Positions 36,328 to 47,221 of a stretch of DNA of 64,000 bases are shown one piece after another. The notes beneath the pieces were generated by a model. It was not told where the DNA came from, did no database searches, and saw only the letters and a list, made by a program, of their open reading frames with translations. The DNA comes from an uncultured Marinomonas sp. (GTDB lineage: Bacteria; Pseudomonadota; Gammaproteobacteria; Pseudomonadales; Marinomonadaceae): contig CANLRQ010000002.1 of NCBI GenBank assembly GCA_947493575.1, positions 1-64,000 of the forward strand, read 5' to 3'. Every line of letters begins with the position of its first letter. Within the stretch, counting starts at the first letter, position 1. Both the position numbers and the translations under genes were made by a program.

Positions 36328-36828
36328 TTAAGACGAAAGGTGACCAAGCACTGCATCATAATTTGGCTCATTTGCAGTTTCAGCAACTTGTTCGACATAT
36401 GAAACAATACCACTTTCATCAATCACAACAATAGATCGAGATAACAACCCAACCAAAGGACCAGTAGCAAATCCTACATTATAATCCGTGCTAAAAGTAC
36501 TTCTAAAAGAAGATACAGCTTCTACATTTTGGATGCCCTCAGCACCACAAAAACGACTAATTGCAAAAGGCAAATCAGCAGATACACACACTACTTTAAC
36601 ACCATCAAGCGCAGCCGCTTTTTCATTAAACTGGCGTACAGACGTAGCGCACGTTGGCGTATCAATAGAAGGAAAAATATTTAATACGACTTTTTCACCT
36701 TTATAATCATCCAAAGCTGCTTCAGAAAGATCAACTTTAACCAACTCGAAATTGGGCGCTTTAGAACCAACTACTGGTAACTCACCTATAGTCTCAAAAG
36801 CATTACCTTGAAGTGTAACCGTTGCCAT
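36328..36828 (-). CDS. tpx: Thiol peroxidase
   Basis: Tpx reduces hydrogen and lipid peroxides using thioredoxin. With the ATG at 36828 (GAGG seven bases upstream) it is 166 residues. The peroxidatic Cys60 is in TPTCATS and the resolving Cys94 in SRFCG, as in the E. coli enzyme. A longer in-frame start at 36843 is unlikely. Confidence 0.96.
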   Translation of the reverse strand: MATVTLQGNAFETIGELPVVGSKAPNFELVKVDLSEAALDDYKGEKVVLNIFPSIDTPTCATSVRQFNEKAAALDGVKVVCVSADLPFAISRFCGAEGIQNVEAVSSFRSTFSTDYNVGFATGPLVGLLSRSIVVIDESGIVSYVEQVAETANEPNYDAVLGHLSS

Positions 36829-36856
36829 ATAAACCTCATCCATTTATTTTAAATAA

Positions 36857-37336
36857 TTAAGCATTTCTTATAATCGAAACATTTTCAGCTTGATTGCCTT
36901 TTTCACCTTCAGTAACATAAAAACGAACTAGCTGACCTTCAATAAGGAAACGACGTCCACGCCCCCTGATCGCTCGATAATGAACAAAAACATCTTCGCC
37001 ATTTTCACGAGTTAAAAAACCAAAGCCTTTCGATGAGTTAAACCATTTAACAGTTCCTTCTTCCCTATCATCATTTTCATCATCCTCTTCAGGTTCTTCA
37101 TCTTCATTCACTTTAGAATCAGCAACAGCAGGATTTTGACTTAATAAAGAACCTAAATAAGCCGATACAAACGTAAAAGCAAAGTAAACTAGAAAATTTG
37201 AACCTAAATCTTCACTCAATATTGCAGCCATTAACAAAGGAGCTACTAGGGCAATTATAAAGCTGGCAATTAAAGCTCGGACAGAAAATAACGATGCTTT
37301 ATTAGTTTTACGATCAACGTCATGGTGTTCAGTCAT
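36857..37336 (-). CDS. Membrane-anchored cold-shock-domain protein
   Basis: A 159-residue protein with two N-terminal hydrophobic segments (about residues 18-40 and 47-66), a highly acidic linker ([16 protein letters not shown], about 78-93) and a C-terminal cold-shock domain with RNP1-like KGFGFL and RNP2-like VFVHY. The domain should bind single-stranded RNA or DNA and the anchor would place it at the inner membrane. It starts about 13 bases before tpx on the same strand. Its role is unknown. Confidence 0.8.
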   Translation of the reverse strand: MTEHHDVDRKTNKASLFSVRALIASFIIALVAPLLMAAILSEDLGSNFLVYFAFTFVSAYLGSLLSQNPAVADSKVNEDEEPEEDDENDDREEGTVKWFNSSKGFGFLTRENGEDVFVHYRAIRGRGRRFLIEGQLVRFYVTEGEKGNQAENVSIIRNA

Positions 37337-37589
37337 AAAAAATCTCTTTATATAAAAACATTATTAATAATAACAACAAACTTACCCGATCACTGGATAG
37401 TAGGTTGTTGTAGTATAAGAATAGCCTAAGTACAAGCATAAAAAAAACACTTAACAACTATACATAGAGCAAAAATACACGCACTATTCATTTCCTAGAA
37501 CATAGTGAAATACGTTATACATTTTAAAACGTGAAATAAACACTACTAAGAAACAGCTATAATTTAAGATTAACACACAGACGGTATAT

Positions 37590-37802
37590 ATGAACACCAC
37601 AGAAAGCAATACACGCATCAATGACATCGAGTTTAAGCTACAATATCAAGAAGATATTATAGAAACGCTAAATATCGCACTTTCCAAGCAACAAAGAGAA
37701 ATAATGCTATTGGAAGAAAAGCTAGCCTTGGTAGTCAAACTTGTTGAATCTTATCGCTCCCAGCTAAGTGTCAATGACAATGAGCCACCACCACATTATT
37801 AA
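37590..37802 (+). CDS. slyX: SlyX family protein
   Basis: A 70-residue coiled-coil protein with the Lys/Glu/Leu heptads and the PPPHY C-terminus typical of SlyX. The biochemical role of SlyX is unknown. It is convergent with rsmJ. Confidence 0.85.
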   Translation: MNTTESNTRINDIEFKLQYQEDIIETLNIALSKQQREIMLLEEKLALVVKLVESYRSQLSVNDNEPPPHY

Positions 37803-37865
37803 GGAAGGCAAAAATTGCATGTTTTTATCCACAAACTAAAGCAAGAGAACTTATTCTTGCCTTCC
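37803..37865. other. Overlapping alternative hairpins between slyX and rsmJ
   Basis: GGAAGGCAA (37803-37811) can pair with TTGCCTTCC (37857-37865), while GCAAGA (37841-37846) can pair with TCTTGC (37855-37860). The two use overlapping bases and so exclude each other. It probably works as terminator-like structure between convergent genes. Confidence 0.4.
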
Positions 37866-37888
37866 CTATCGTCTAGTAGTGTTTAAAT

Positions 37889-38671
37889 TCAATCCAGAGT
37901 CTTATTAACATAAACATCAAACCGTCCTGATTTTCCTTCAACCTGATAGGTTGGCGGTTCATTGTTTAAATAAGGAGCGCCTTTAGGCCGTTTAACAACA
38001 ACTCGATAACTGGCTATTTTCTTAGCATGCTCTAATAAATAGTCAGCGTCATCATCAAAACCAATTAACTCTCTAAAAAACGCCATTTCCTTTTTTACTG
38101 CTGCCGATTTCTCTATATGAGGATACATAGGATCTAAATACACGACGTCATATTTATTTTCAGTTTGACCAGAAATATCTCCATCAAGAAACGTCATTCT
38201 ATGAATTATTCCTGAGATGTCTTCTGATAATGATGCCCGTAGCAAACCGTTTTTAAGTAAAGCCCTTACAAAAGGCACTCGCTCCAACATTACAACATCA
38301 CACCCAAGAGAGGCAAAAACAAAAGCATCTCTTCCTAAACCAGCCGTCCCATCAAGCACACTCAGGTTCGAGCGCTTATTAAGCCCAATCGCTTTTGCAA
38401 TATCTTGCCCTTTCCCACCACCAAACACTCGACGATGCGCTACCGCACCACTAACAAAATCTACTGAAACAGGGTTAGGAGCCGACTTACCTGTTTTGGC
38501 AATGGAAAGCCCTTCGTCTGTAAGTAACAATAAGTAATCGAACTCTGAATGCTTTTTTAAAGGTGTGTTTAATTGGAAGTGAGGTAAATTAAGGTCTTGA
38601 GAAAGTGTTTCTGCGTCACTTTTATAATAAAAGTCCCTATACGCAATAGATAAGCTACTAGGCATAGACAT
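37889..38671 (-). CDS. rsmJ: 16S rRNA (guanine1516-N2)-methyltransferase
   Basis: RsmJ methylates G1516 of 16S rRNA using S-adenosylmethionine. [27 protein letters not shown] is the AdoMet site and [10 protein letters not shown] the catalytic motif IV. ATG at 38671 (260 residues) or 38665 are both possible; either lies inside the 3' end of the upstream orphan gene, implying coupling. Confidence 0.94.
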   Translation of the reverse strand: MSMPSSLSIAYRDFYYKSDAETLSQDLNLPHFQLNTPLKKHSEFDYLLLLTDEGLSIAKTGKSAPNPVSVDFVSGAVAHRRVFGGGKGQDIAKAIGLNKRSNLSVLDGTAGLGRDAFVFASLGCDVVMLERVPFVRALLKNGLLRASLSEDISGIIHRMTFLDGDISGQTENKYDVVYLDPMYPHIEKSAAVKKEMAFFRELIGFDDDADYLLEHAKKIASYRVVVKRPKGAPYLNNEPPTYQVEGKSGRFDVYVNKTLD

Positions 38672-38954
38672 CCACGCCAACTAGATAATCTCTTGGGCTA
38701 TTTATTCCCAAAGATTGATTTTTTGAATACAAGTTCAATGCGTCTTGGGTGAACCTATCGACACTTTCTACTTTACTAAAAGAAGCACCGTCATTTGCAG
38801 AGAATACAGATTCAAAATGTGATTGATTACTAGGCACTACAAATGAGTTTCTTGCTTCGCTAGATACTGTCTCCACTTTCTGAGAACGAGATCCTGCAAG
38901 ACTAGAATTTGAATTATTACTAATGACAGGAAAATGCGACCCAATATTCATCAT
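38658..38954 (-). CDS. Uncharacterised small protein between uppP and rsmJ
   Basis: A 98-residue Ser- and Asn-rich protein, without signal peptide or membrane segment, ending [16 protein letters not shown]. It starts seven bases after the uppP stop and overlaps the rsmJ start, so it is translated within the adk operon. No family was recognised. Confidence 0.6.
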   Translation of the reverse strand: MMNIGSHFPVISNNSNSSLAGSRSQKVETVSSEARNSFVVPSNQSHFESVFSANDGASFSKVESVDRFTQDALNLYSKNQSLGINSPRDYLVGVDVYA

Positions 38955-38960
38955 TACAAC

Positions 38961-39767
38961 CTATATATTCAAATAACTTATACTCAGTAAAATAACACCA
39001 AGTAACAATCTATAAAACAAAAAAGGAACAAAGCCTATCTCGTTAAGCCATTTTAAAAAGAAATGAATGCATGCATAGGCACTCATAAAAGACAAAAGCA
39101 CACCAGATGCAAGTCCCCCCCACTCAACATGCACATCCAATGAAAATGATTCAACAAATTTATATAAACCTGCTGCAAGTATTAAAGGTATAGACAATAA
39201 AAAAGAAAAACGAGCAGAAGCTTCTCTATTAAAGCCTAAAGCTCTCGCAGCCGTCATTGTTATACCAGAGCGTGAAGTTCCGGGGATCAAAGCAACAGCC
39301 TGAGCAATGCCGATTAAAATAACATTCGATAGTGTTAAATCATACTCCTGCTTCTTTTTTGAGGAAAAAGCATCAGCACACCACAATAAAATACCAAAAC
39401 CAATTGTAGTATAAGCAATCACATTGATAGATCGAAAGTTTGCTTCGATAAAATCGTTAAAGAAAAAACCAGCCAGTACCGCTGGAACACTAGCAACAAT
39501 TACCCACCAAGCCAATTTACTGTCCTTGGAAGAGTTTGAGGAAATTAATGAAGTAAACCAAGCAAACAGCAGTCGCTTAATGTCTTGTCTAAAATACAAA
39601 CTTACAGCCAACAGAGTACCAACATGAACGGCAACATCAAACAATAATCCCTGATCTGGCCAGCTTAAAAGCTCCGAAGGTAAAATAAGATGAGCAGAAC
39701 TTGAAATTGGTAAGAACTCGGTAATTCCTTGAATTACCGATAAGAAAACAACATGAAACCATAACAT
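38961..39767 (-). CDS. uppP: Undecaprenyl-diphosphatase
   Basis: UppP (BacA) dephosphorylates undecaprenyl diphosphate to recycle the lipid carrier; extra copies confer bacitracin resistance in other bacteria. The 268-residue polytopic protein has the active-site segments SVIQGITEFLPISSSAH and PGTSRSG. It follows tsaB by two bases. Confidence 0.96.
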   Translation of the reverse strand: MLWFHVVFLSVIQGITEFLPISSSAHLILPSELLSWPDQGLLFDVAVHVGTLLAVSLYFRQDIKRLLFAWFTSLISSNSSKDSKLAWWVIVASVPAVLAGFFFNDFIEANFRSINVIAYTTIGFGILLWCADAFSSKKKQEYDLTLSNVILIGIAQAVALIPGTSRSGITMTAARALGFNREASARFSFLLSIPLILAAGLYKFVESFSLDVHVEWGGLASGVLLSFMSAYACIHFFLKWLNEIGFVPFLFYRLLLGVILLSISYLNI

Positions 39768-39769
39768 CC

Positions 39770-40477
39770 CTAGCGCTTACCAATTTTGGGGGGCTGCTTC
39801 TCCCATGAGATTTCATCTCGAAGATATGTTGGCATAGCGTCGTAAACAGATACCATTTCTTTTTTATCAAATGACGTTTTAGCTAGTTCTCCAATAAATA
39901 GAGCTCTTGGTGAAATTTCTTGATCAACAAACTCAATTGGAGATGTCATTTTAGATATCAATACATCTTTGTAACACCATCCAGATCCAACACCACAATA
40001 AGGCTCACTAAGCATACTAAGGACATCTGGTTTAATAACTCTTTCAGATAAAATGGTTTCAACAACAGTAGAACCCGATGATTCAGAAACTAAAAAGCCA
40101 CCTGTATAAACTTCTCCCATACGGGCATCTAATGTCGATAACCAGTAACCTCTATCGTATTTTCGGTACCCTTCTAGAGCCATAGCTTCCAGTGTAGATA
40201 CAGGTATAACGGGTAAATCTGCACCATAAGCCAGTCCTTGAACAACACCCGCAGCAATACGCAATCCTGTAAAAGAGCCCGGCCCTTTACCAAATGCAAT
40301 TGCGTCGACTTCTTTCAAAGACAGCTCAGCCTGAAGCAACAACTGATCAATCATAGTTAAAATTAAATCATTGTGCATCCTAGGGGCTAATCGGAAATCC
40401 TCCAATAATACCCCATTAATATCCAACGCCACTGAACAAGATGGCGTTGACGTATCTATTGATAAAATAACACTCAT
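39770..40477 (-). CDS. tsaB: tRNA threonylcarbamoyladenosine biosynthesis protein TsaB
   Basis: TsaB is the scaffold partner of TsaD in t6A37 synthesis. The 235-residue actin-fold protein has ILSIDTSTPSCSVAL and AFGKGPGSFTGLRIAAG. It lies between adk and uppP in one operon. Confidence 0.95.
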   Translation of the reverse strand: MSVILSIDTSTPSCSVALDINGVLLEDFRLAPRMHNDLILTMIDQLLLQAELSLKEVDAIAFGKGPGSFTGLRIAAGVVQGLAYGADLPVIPVSTLEAMALEGYRKYDRGYWLSTLDARMGEVYTGGFLVSESSGSTVVETILSERVIKPDVLSMLSEPYCGVGSGWCYKDVLISKMTSPIEFVDQEISPRALFIGELAKTSFDKKEMVSVYDAMPTYLRDEISWEKQPPKIGKR

Positions 40478-40484
40478 TGATTTA

Positions 40485-41189
<705 letters not shown>

Positions 41190-41255
41190 TTATCTTACAG
41201 GTTGTAGATATACTTAATGTTTACCTTGTAAAAGAAAATCACTCGTAACAAAAAT

Positions 41256-41286
41256 AATGGTCGCATAGGATACCCATGCAACCATT
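41256..41286 (-). terminator. Intrinsic terminator after ppc
   Basis: On the minus strand AATGGTTGCAT and ATGCGACCATT pair with one mismatch and are followed by ATTTTTG. It separates ppc from adk. Confidence 0.65.
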
Positions 41287-41368
41287 AAATATGCAAACCT
41301 ATAAGGAAATATTCATCATTTCCGACACATAAAACACATTTTTTGTATGATTTAGATCACAAAAACTC

Positions 41369-43999
41369 TTAACCAGTATTCTGCATCCCACTTGCTATCC
41401 CCGCCATGGTAATCATAAGTGCTTTATTTACAGCTCGATTATCAGGAGACCTACGGCTTCGATATAAGAGCTCCGCTTGCAAGTAATGTAAAGGATCAAT
41501 ATAAGGATTACGAACATCAATTGATTGTCTGATCGTTTTATTATCTTCAATTAAGCGATCTTGTTGCTTCAATTGTTTTACACACTCACCAACTTGACTC
41601 AGCTTCTTACGAAGTAACAAACCTAAACTCGTTAGATCTTCGGGTACTAAACGTTTTTCATAATACTCTGATATTTCAGGCTCCGCTTTTGCCAATACCA
41701 TGTCTAGCATATCTAAATACGACCCAAAAAAGGGCCACTCTTTATGCATTTCTTGTAAGTTTTCTAAATGCCCAGATTCAATTGCCTGAGATAAAGCACT
41801 TTCCGCACCTAACCAAGCAGGTAACATCAATCGAATCTGCATCCAGGCAAATATCCAAGGAATGGCTCTTAGGCTCTCCACTCCCCCATCCATTTTTCTT
41901 CTTGCAGGCCTAGAGCCTAAAGGCAGTTTTGCCAACTCTTGCTCTGGAGTAATTGCTCTAAAATAGGGGACAAAATCCTGATGACCACGAACAATACCTC
42001 GGTACTGATTCATACCAATTTCTGCCATCTCATCCATAATAGCCCGCCACTCTTCTTTTGGGGATTCTGCTGGACTCAAACTGGCTTCCATAACAGCAGC
42101 ACAATACAGTTCTAATGAACGAACTGCAATGTCAGGAATACCAAATTTAAAACGAATCATCTCTCCTTGCTCTGTTACTCGAATACTACCATTCACAGAA
42201 CCCGGAGGCTGAGATAATATCGCAACATGAGCAGGGCCACCACCTCGCCCAACAGTACCGCCTCGGCCATGAAACAATGTAAGGTGTATTCCATGCTTTT
42301 TACATAACTTCGTTAGAGCTTCTTGAGCTCTATATTGACCCCATGTTGCAGCAATTTGACCTGCGTCTTTAGCCGAATCGGAGTAGCCAATCATAACCTC
42401 TTGTTTTCCATCAATATAAGCTTTATACCATGGCATAGAAAACAGCTGCTCAATTATGGGTTCCGCATTATCTAAATCTGCAAGAGTTTCAAATAAGGGG
42501 GCTATTTTCATTGGAAAACTAACACCGCTCTCTTTTAGCAGTAAAGCCACAGCAAGCACATCTGAAGGAGCACTTGCCATTGAGATCACATATGAGCCAA
42601 ATGAGTTTGGTTTTCCTTTGGCTATCATTTTAAAGGTATCAATAACCTCTTGAACATTCTCTGATGGAGCCCATTCTAATGGCAACAAGGGCCGTTTAGA
42701 ATTTAATTCTGTCAACAAAAACGCTTGCCTAGATGCCTCGTCCCATTCTGCATAATCCCCTACGCCATAAAAGCGAGTAATCGCAGATAGAGCCTCTATA
42801 TGACAAGAGGCATCCTGCCTTACATCTAGTTTTACAAGTGTCACACCAAATGTTGCAGCGCAACGTATTAGGTCTAACAAAGAGCCATTTGCAATCACTT
42901 TCATACCGCATTCTGTAAGTGACTGATAGCAAAGCATAAGATCATCAAGTAATTGATCGCTGTCTAAAAGAATATTATCTGCAGACGACTCTTCTCCATC
43001 TAATTTAGCTTTTGCCCAAGCCCGAGTAGCGATCATCTTATTTTCTAAGTCTCGAAGAATTTCTCTATATGGCTGAGTACTTTCTCCAACTCTTGATCTT
43101 AATGCATCATTACATTGAGTCATCGAGAACTCAGAACGAAGCATATTTAAATCTTTAATGTATAAATCGGCAGCCATCCAACGAGCCAATAAAATAACTT
43201 CTTCTGTTACTTTATGCGTTACATTCGGGTTGCCATCCCTGTCTCCACCCATCCAAGTCGCAAATCGTATCGGTGACATATCAAGAGGGATAGAGTCGAC
43301 ACCAAGAACTTTATTAAACTGCTCCTCAAGCTGTCTAAAAAATCGAGGAACAGCATGCCACAATGATTGCTCCATTACAGCAAACCCCCATTTGGCTTCA
43401 TCGACAGGTGTTGGTCTTTGCTCCCGGATCTCATCCGTATGCCAAGCTTGAGTAATAATCTCATTCAGTCGCCTTATATGAACAGTTTCCTCTAGCGGCA
43501 AAATGTTATCTTTATCAAGAGACTCTAGCTCTGTAGAAATATTGTCATATTTACGGATTAATGAACGACGAACGACTTCAGTTGGGTGAGCGGTTAACAC
43601 CAAATCAATAGATTGAGTTCCAAGCGCGTCCATTATTTGTTCTGTTGTAAAGGACTTTTGCTTAAAGCGCTTAAGTAAATCACCTATCGGATTCTGATAA
43701 ACCCCCAAGCTTTCATTAGTACGCCGACGATGAACTCGATGGTATTGTTCTGCAATATTAGACAGGTTAAGGAATTGATTGAATGCTCTCGCGACTGGGA
43801 CAATATCGTCATCAGCCAATTCTTCTAATGCCTCAATCAAAGCTGCAGAGTCGCCTGATTGACGGCCATTTTTAGACAACATGCGAATATTTTCTACTTT
43901 ATCTAAAAACGCCTCACCAAGGTGGTTACTCATTGTCTCACCGAGACAATCACCTAATAGACGGACATTTTCACGTAAGGACGCTTGACGATCGCTCAA
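41369..43999 (-). CDS. ppc: Phosphoenolpyruvate carboxylase
   Basis: Ppc replenishes oxaloacetate from PEP and bicarbonate. The protein shows the catalytic His region VLTAHPTEVVRRS and the C-terminal FHGRGGTVGRGGGP loop, and ends NTG as usual. The start is best placed at TTG 43999 because AGGAGAGGG (44004-44012 on the plus coordinates) lies four bases before it, giving 876 residues beginning MSDRQASLRENVRLLG; an upstream GTG at 44029 would put the ribosome binding site inside the gene. Confidence 0.96.
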   Translation of the reverse strand: MSDRQASLRENVRLLGDCLGETMSNHLGEAFLDKVENIRMLSKNGRQSGDSAALIEALEELADDDIVPVARAFNQFLNLSNIAEQYHRVHRRRTNESLGVYQNPIGDLLKRFKQKSFTTEQIMDALGTQSIDLVLTAHPTEVVRRSLIRKYDNISTELESLDKDNILPLEETVHIRRLNEIITQAWHTDEIREQRPTPVDEAKWGFAVMEQSLWHAVPRFFRQLEEQFNKVLGVDSIPLDMSPIRFATWMGGDRDGNPNVTHKVTEEVILLARWMAADLYIKDLNMLRSEFSMTQCNDALRSRVGESTQPYREILRDLENKMIATRAWAKAKLDGEESSADNILLDSDQLLDDLMLCYQSLTECGMKVIANGSLLDLIRCAATFGVTLVKLDVRQDASCHIEALSAITRFYGVGDYAEWDEASRQAFLLTELNSKRPLLPLEWAPSENVQEVIDTFKMIAKGKPNSFGSYVISMASAPSDVLAVALLLKESGVSFPMKIAPLFETLADLDNAEPIIEQLFSMPWYKAYIDGKQEVMIGYSDSAKDAGQIAATWGQYRAQEALTKLCKKHGIHLTLFHGRGGTVGRGGGPAHVAILSQPPGSVNGSIRVTEQGEMIRFKFGIPDIAVRSLELYCAAVMEASLSPAESPKEEWRAIMDEMAEIGMNQYRGIVRGHQDFVPYFRAITPEQELAKLPLGSRPARRKMDGGVESLRAIPWIFAWMQIRLMLPAWLGAESALSQAIESGHLENLQEMHKEWPFFGSYLDMLDMVLAKAEPEISEYYEKRLVPEDLTSLGLLLRKKLSQVGECVKQLKQQDRLIEDNKTIRQSIDVRNPYIDPLHYLQAELLYRSRRSPDNRAVNKALMITMAGIASGMQNTG

Positions 44000-44146
44000 T
44001 TTACCCTCTCCTAATCCAAATATCAGCACACGTTTTAATAAAACGCATAGTATAGATTATTACTTCTTGTATTCTGCGAAAATATATCAGGATGACTGAT
44101 GCAGATAAACATAATAAGCTCTTTCCTTTGATACTAACACGTTTAT

Positions 44147-44974
44147 CTACAAACCGAGTTGTTTCGCTTGTTCCCAAAATTCATCTAACTGTTCCAGAGA
44201 TAAAGAAGATATTTTTTCACCCTTATCTCGAACGCAGGATTCAATAAAAGCAAAACGACGACGAAATTTCAAATTTGTCAGGTTCAAAGAAGCTTCAGGG
44301 TTTAACTCAAGATGCCTCCCTAAATTAATCATGCCAAACAGCACGTCACCAAACTCACTTGCTATTTGCTCTTGGCTAGAAGCGTGAAAAGCCTCTTCAA
44401 GCTCGTCTATTTCTTCACGTATTTTATCAAAAACAGGGGGGATATCATTCCAGTCAAAACCTACTGAGGATGCCTTCTTTTGTATTTTGGTTGCCTGTAT
44501 AACAGGAGATAATCCATTAGAGACATCATCGAGAATACTTACTAGAGATGTGTCATTAGATGAAGATGATGCTTTTTCTGTTGCTTTAATTGCGCCCCAC
44601 TGTTTCTTAAGTTCTTCCTCACTGACCTCAGATACAGATATCTGCCCAAAACTATTAATCGTTCCATCAGGAAAAACATGAGGATGCCGACGAAGCATTT
44701 TTTGTTTCAGTGTTTCAACAACAGAATCAAAATTAAATTCATTGTTTTCATCGGCCAATTGGATATAAAAAATAATTTGAAAAAGTAAATCTCCCAATTC
44801 TTCTTGTAAATTAGGCATATCATTACGCTGAATTGCATCACTCACTTCATATGCTTCTTCAATAGTATATGGAGCAATCGTAGAGAAATCCTGCTTTTTA
44901 TCCCATGGGCAACCATGCTTTTCATCTCTTAGGCAACGCATCAAATGCAGCATTTCATCCAAAGAATGGCTCAA
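44147..44974 (-). CDS. mazG: Nucleoside triphosphate pyrophosphohydrolase MazG
   Basis: MazG hydrolyses NTPs and dNTPs and moderates (p)ppGpp levels in E. coli. The 275-residue protein has two MazG domains, each with EExxE-type metal motifs (EELGDLLFQIIFY; EFGDVLFGMINLGRHL). It overlaps the relA stop by four bases, the usual relA-mazG coupling. Confidence 0.96.
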   Translation of the reverse strand: MSHSLDEMLHLMRCLRDEKHGCPWDKKQDFSTIAPYTIEEAYEVSDAIQRNDMPNLQEELGDLLFQIIFYIQLADENNEFNFDSVVETLKQKMLRRHPHVFPDGTINSFGQISVSEVSEEELKKQWGAIKATEKASSSSNDTSLVSILDDVSNGLSPVIQATKIQKKASSVGFDWNDIPPVFDKIREEIDELEEAFHASSQEQIASEFGDVLFGMINLGRHLELNPEASLNLTNLKFRRRFAFIESCVRDKGEKISSLSLEQLDEFWEQAKQLGL

Positions 44975-47217
44975 AACTCTCTCTCCCTAAAGACATTAAT
45001 AACATTAGGAAGTTGATTAATTCGGTGCAGCAAGCGGCTTAAAGCACTCAATTGATCAATCTCAATAGTAAATCGAATAGAAGCAGAATGGCTTTCTTTG
45101 GTAGATAAGGTGTTCATCGATAATAGGTTAGTTTTTTCATTGGCCAACAAACTGGTTATATCACTTAATAGACCCGTTCGATCATATGCTTCAACTTGAA
45201 TGCTGACAGGAAAAAGGTTTTCAACCTCTTCACCCCAGTTGACCTCAACAATTCTTTCAGGCTCATCTAAAGTATGTTGCACAACATTTAGACAATCTTG
45301 GCGATGTATCGATACACCTCGCCCAAGCGTAATATAACCAACAATATGATCTCCAGGAACAGGAGAACAACAACGAGCCATATTGGTCAACAATCGACCA
45401 ACACCTTGAATCTTAACATCATTATGAAAACTTCGGCCCGAACTCTTTTTCAGCCTAATCGTGCGCTCTTTTTCCTTCCCATCAAGCCCATATATATCTT
45501 CAATTACGTGCAATACTCGTGCAAGCTGAACATCCCCAGAACCAAGAGCAAAAAAAACATCATCAGAGGCACTAAAATTGCACTTTTGAGCCACTCTATC
45601 AAAATCAATCGCAGAGTCACTCATTCCTAATCGCTTGAGTTGCTTCTCTAGGATTTGCTTACCCGCTGGTATACTTTGCTCTTTTGTTTCCTTACGGAAC
45701 CAATTTTGAATTTTTGCTCGAGCTCGACTTGTTTGAACATATCCAAGAGAAGGATGTAACCAGTCTCTACTCGGTTGGCCTTCCTTAGTTGTCAATATTT
45801 CTACTTTATCCCCAGTTTTTAAACTAGTCACTAAAGAAATAATTTTACCGTTTACTTTTGCACCTCGACACCTATGTCCGATTTCAGTGTGAACCCTATA
45901 AGCAAAATCTACAGCGGTTGCATTCATTGGAAGATCGACAACATGCCCTTCTGGAGTAAACACATAAATACGATCTTGCTCAATGTCACTGCGTATTTGC
46001 TCTGCTAAGGTATCATGATCACCTTGAACCTCATGAAAATCTAAAATAGTTCGCAGCCACGCCAATTTTTCTTCATAGCTAGAACTGTTAGATGATAAAT
46101 CCGTTCCTTTGTATTTCCAGTGCGCACATACACCTAGCTCAGCATCTTCATGCATTGTATGAGTACGAATTTGGATTTCTAATACACGACCTTGAGGACC
46201 AACAACTGCCGTATGGAGTGATTGATAACCATTTGATTTTGGATTACTAATATAATCATCAAATTCATTGGGAATGGGTTTCCATAGGTTGTGAACGACA
46301 CCTAGAACCCCATAACACTCCATTGTTTCATTAACCAATATTCGAACAGCCCTCACATCATACACTTCATCAAAGCTAATGTTCTTACGCTTCATCTTTC
46401 GCCAAATGCTGTATATATGTTTCGCTCTTCCCATCAAGTCAGCATTAATATTAATTTCAACAAGCCTATCTTTCAGAAGATTTATTACATCTTCAATAAA
46501 GTGCTGCCTATCAAGTCTTTTTTCATCCAACAACTTGGCAATACGTTTATAATCTTCAGGGTATAAATATCGAAAGGACAGATCTTCAAGTTCCCACTTT
46601 ATATGACCAATTCCCAATCGATGAGCTAAAGGCGCATAGACACTCTGCACTTCTAGTGCAACAGCAGTCTTCCTCGCTTCATCTTGGTGCTTAGCCTCTT
46701 TAATGGCACATGCTCGCTCTGCTAATTTAATCAGTACAACTCGTACATCATCAATAATGGAAACCAACATTTTTCTTAATGATTCAAGTTGGTTTTCATG
46801 ACTGCCAAGAACTTCAATTGCAGTATCGGCAGAAAGGTTTTTTGAGACTTCTCCCATACGAATGACACCTTCAATAAGTGACGCAACTTTACGCCCAAAG
46901 GTATCAACTACTTTTTGAATAGGGAGTTGATCTTCTCGCACAACACGATATAAAGCAGCAGCAACTAAAGAGTCCTGATCGGCCCTAAAACCAGATAAAA
47001 TCTCAACCATTTCTAAGCCAGCTTGAAAAGTACTTGCTTGAGGACCCCAGTAGGAAGCTTTGTTGAATTGAGTCTCTGCTTGTCTTGCTATTTCACACGC
47101 CATTCTTAATGGTACGCGAGAGCCGCTATCAATATCATTGCTGAATTGATCCATCCACAGATCAATATCAACAGAACCATCTTCCAATACTGGGTGGTCT
47201 TTCCGAACTGTAACCAT
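44971..47217 (-). CDS. relA: GTP pyrophosphokinase (ppGpp synthetase I)
   Basis: RelA makes (p)ppGpp on stalled ribosomes. The 748-residue protein has a degenerate HD region without the HD pair, a synthetase domain with NEFDDYIS (the acidic ExDD form typical of monofunctional RelA, unlike RxKD of SpoT) and YQSLHTAV, then TGS, zinc-finger-like CCSPVPGD and ACT domains. It is downstream of rlmD, as in Pseudomonas. Confidence 0.97.
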   Translation of the reverse strand: MVTVRKDHPVLEDGSVDIDLWMDQFSNDIDSGSRVPLRMACEIARQAETQFNKASYWGPQASTFQAGLEMVEILSGFRADQDSLVAAALYRVVREDQLPIQKVVDTFGRKVASLIEGVIRMGEVSKNLSADTAIEVLGSHENQLESLRKMLVSIIDDVRVVLIKLAERACAIKEAKHQDEARKTAVALEVQSVYAPLAHRLGIGHIKWELEDLSFRYLYPEDYKRIAKLLDEKRLDRQHFIEDVINLLKDRLVEININADLMGRAKHIYSIWRKMKRKNISFDEVYDVRAVRILVNETMECYGVLGVVHNLWKPIPNEFDDYISNPKSNGYQSLHTAVVGPQGRVLEIQIRTHTMHEDAELGVCAHWKYKGTDLSSNSSSYEEKLAWLRTILDFHEVQGDHDTLAEQIRSDIEQDRIYVFTPEGHVVDLPMNATAVDFAYRVHTEIGHRCRGAKVNGKIISLVTSLKTGDKVEILTTKEGQPSRDWLHPSLGYVQTSRARAKIQNWFRKETKEQSIPAGKQILEKQLKRLGMSDSAIDFDRVAQKCNFSASDDVFFALGSGDVQLARVLHVIEDIYGLDGKEKERTIRLKKSSGRSFHNDVKIQGVGRLLTNMARCCSPVPGDHIVGYITLGRGVSIHRQDCLNVVQHTLDEPERIVEVNWGEEVENLFPVSIQVEAYDRTGLLSDITSLLANEKTNLLSMNTLSTKESHSASIRFTIEIDQLSALSRLLHRINQLPNVINVFREREF

Positions 47218-47221
47218 CTTT

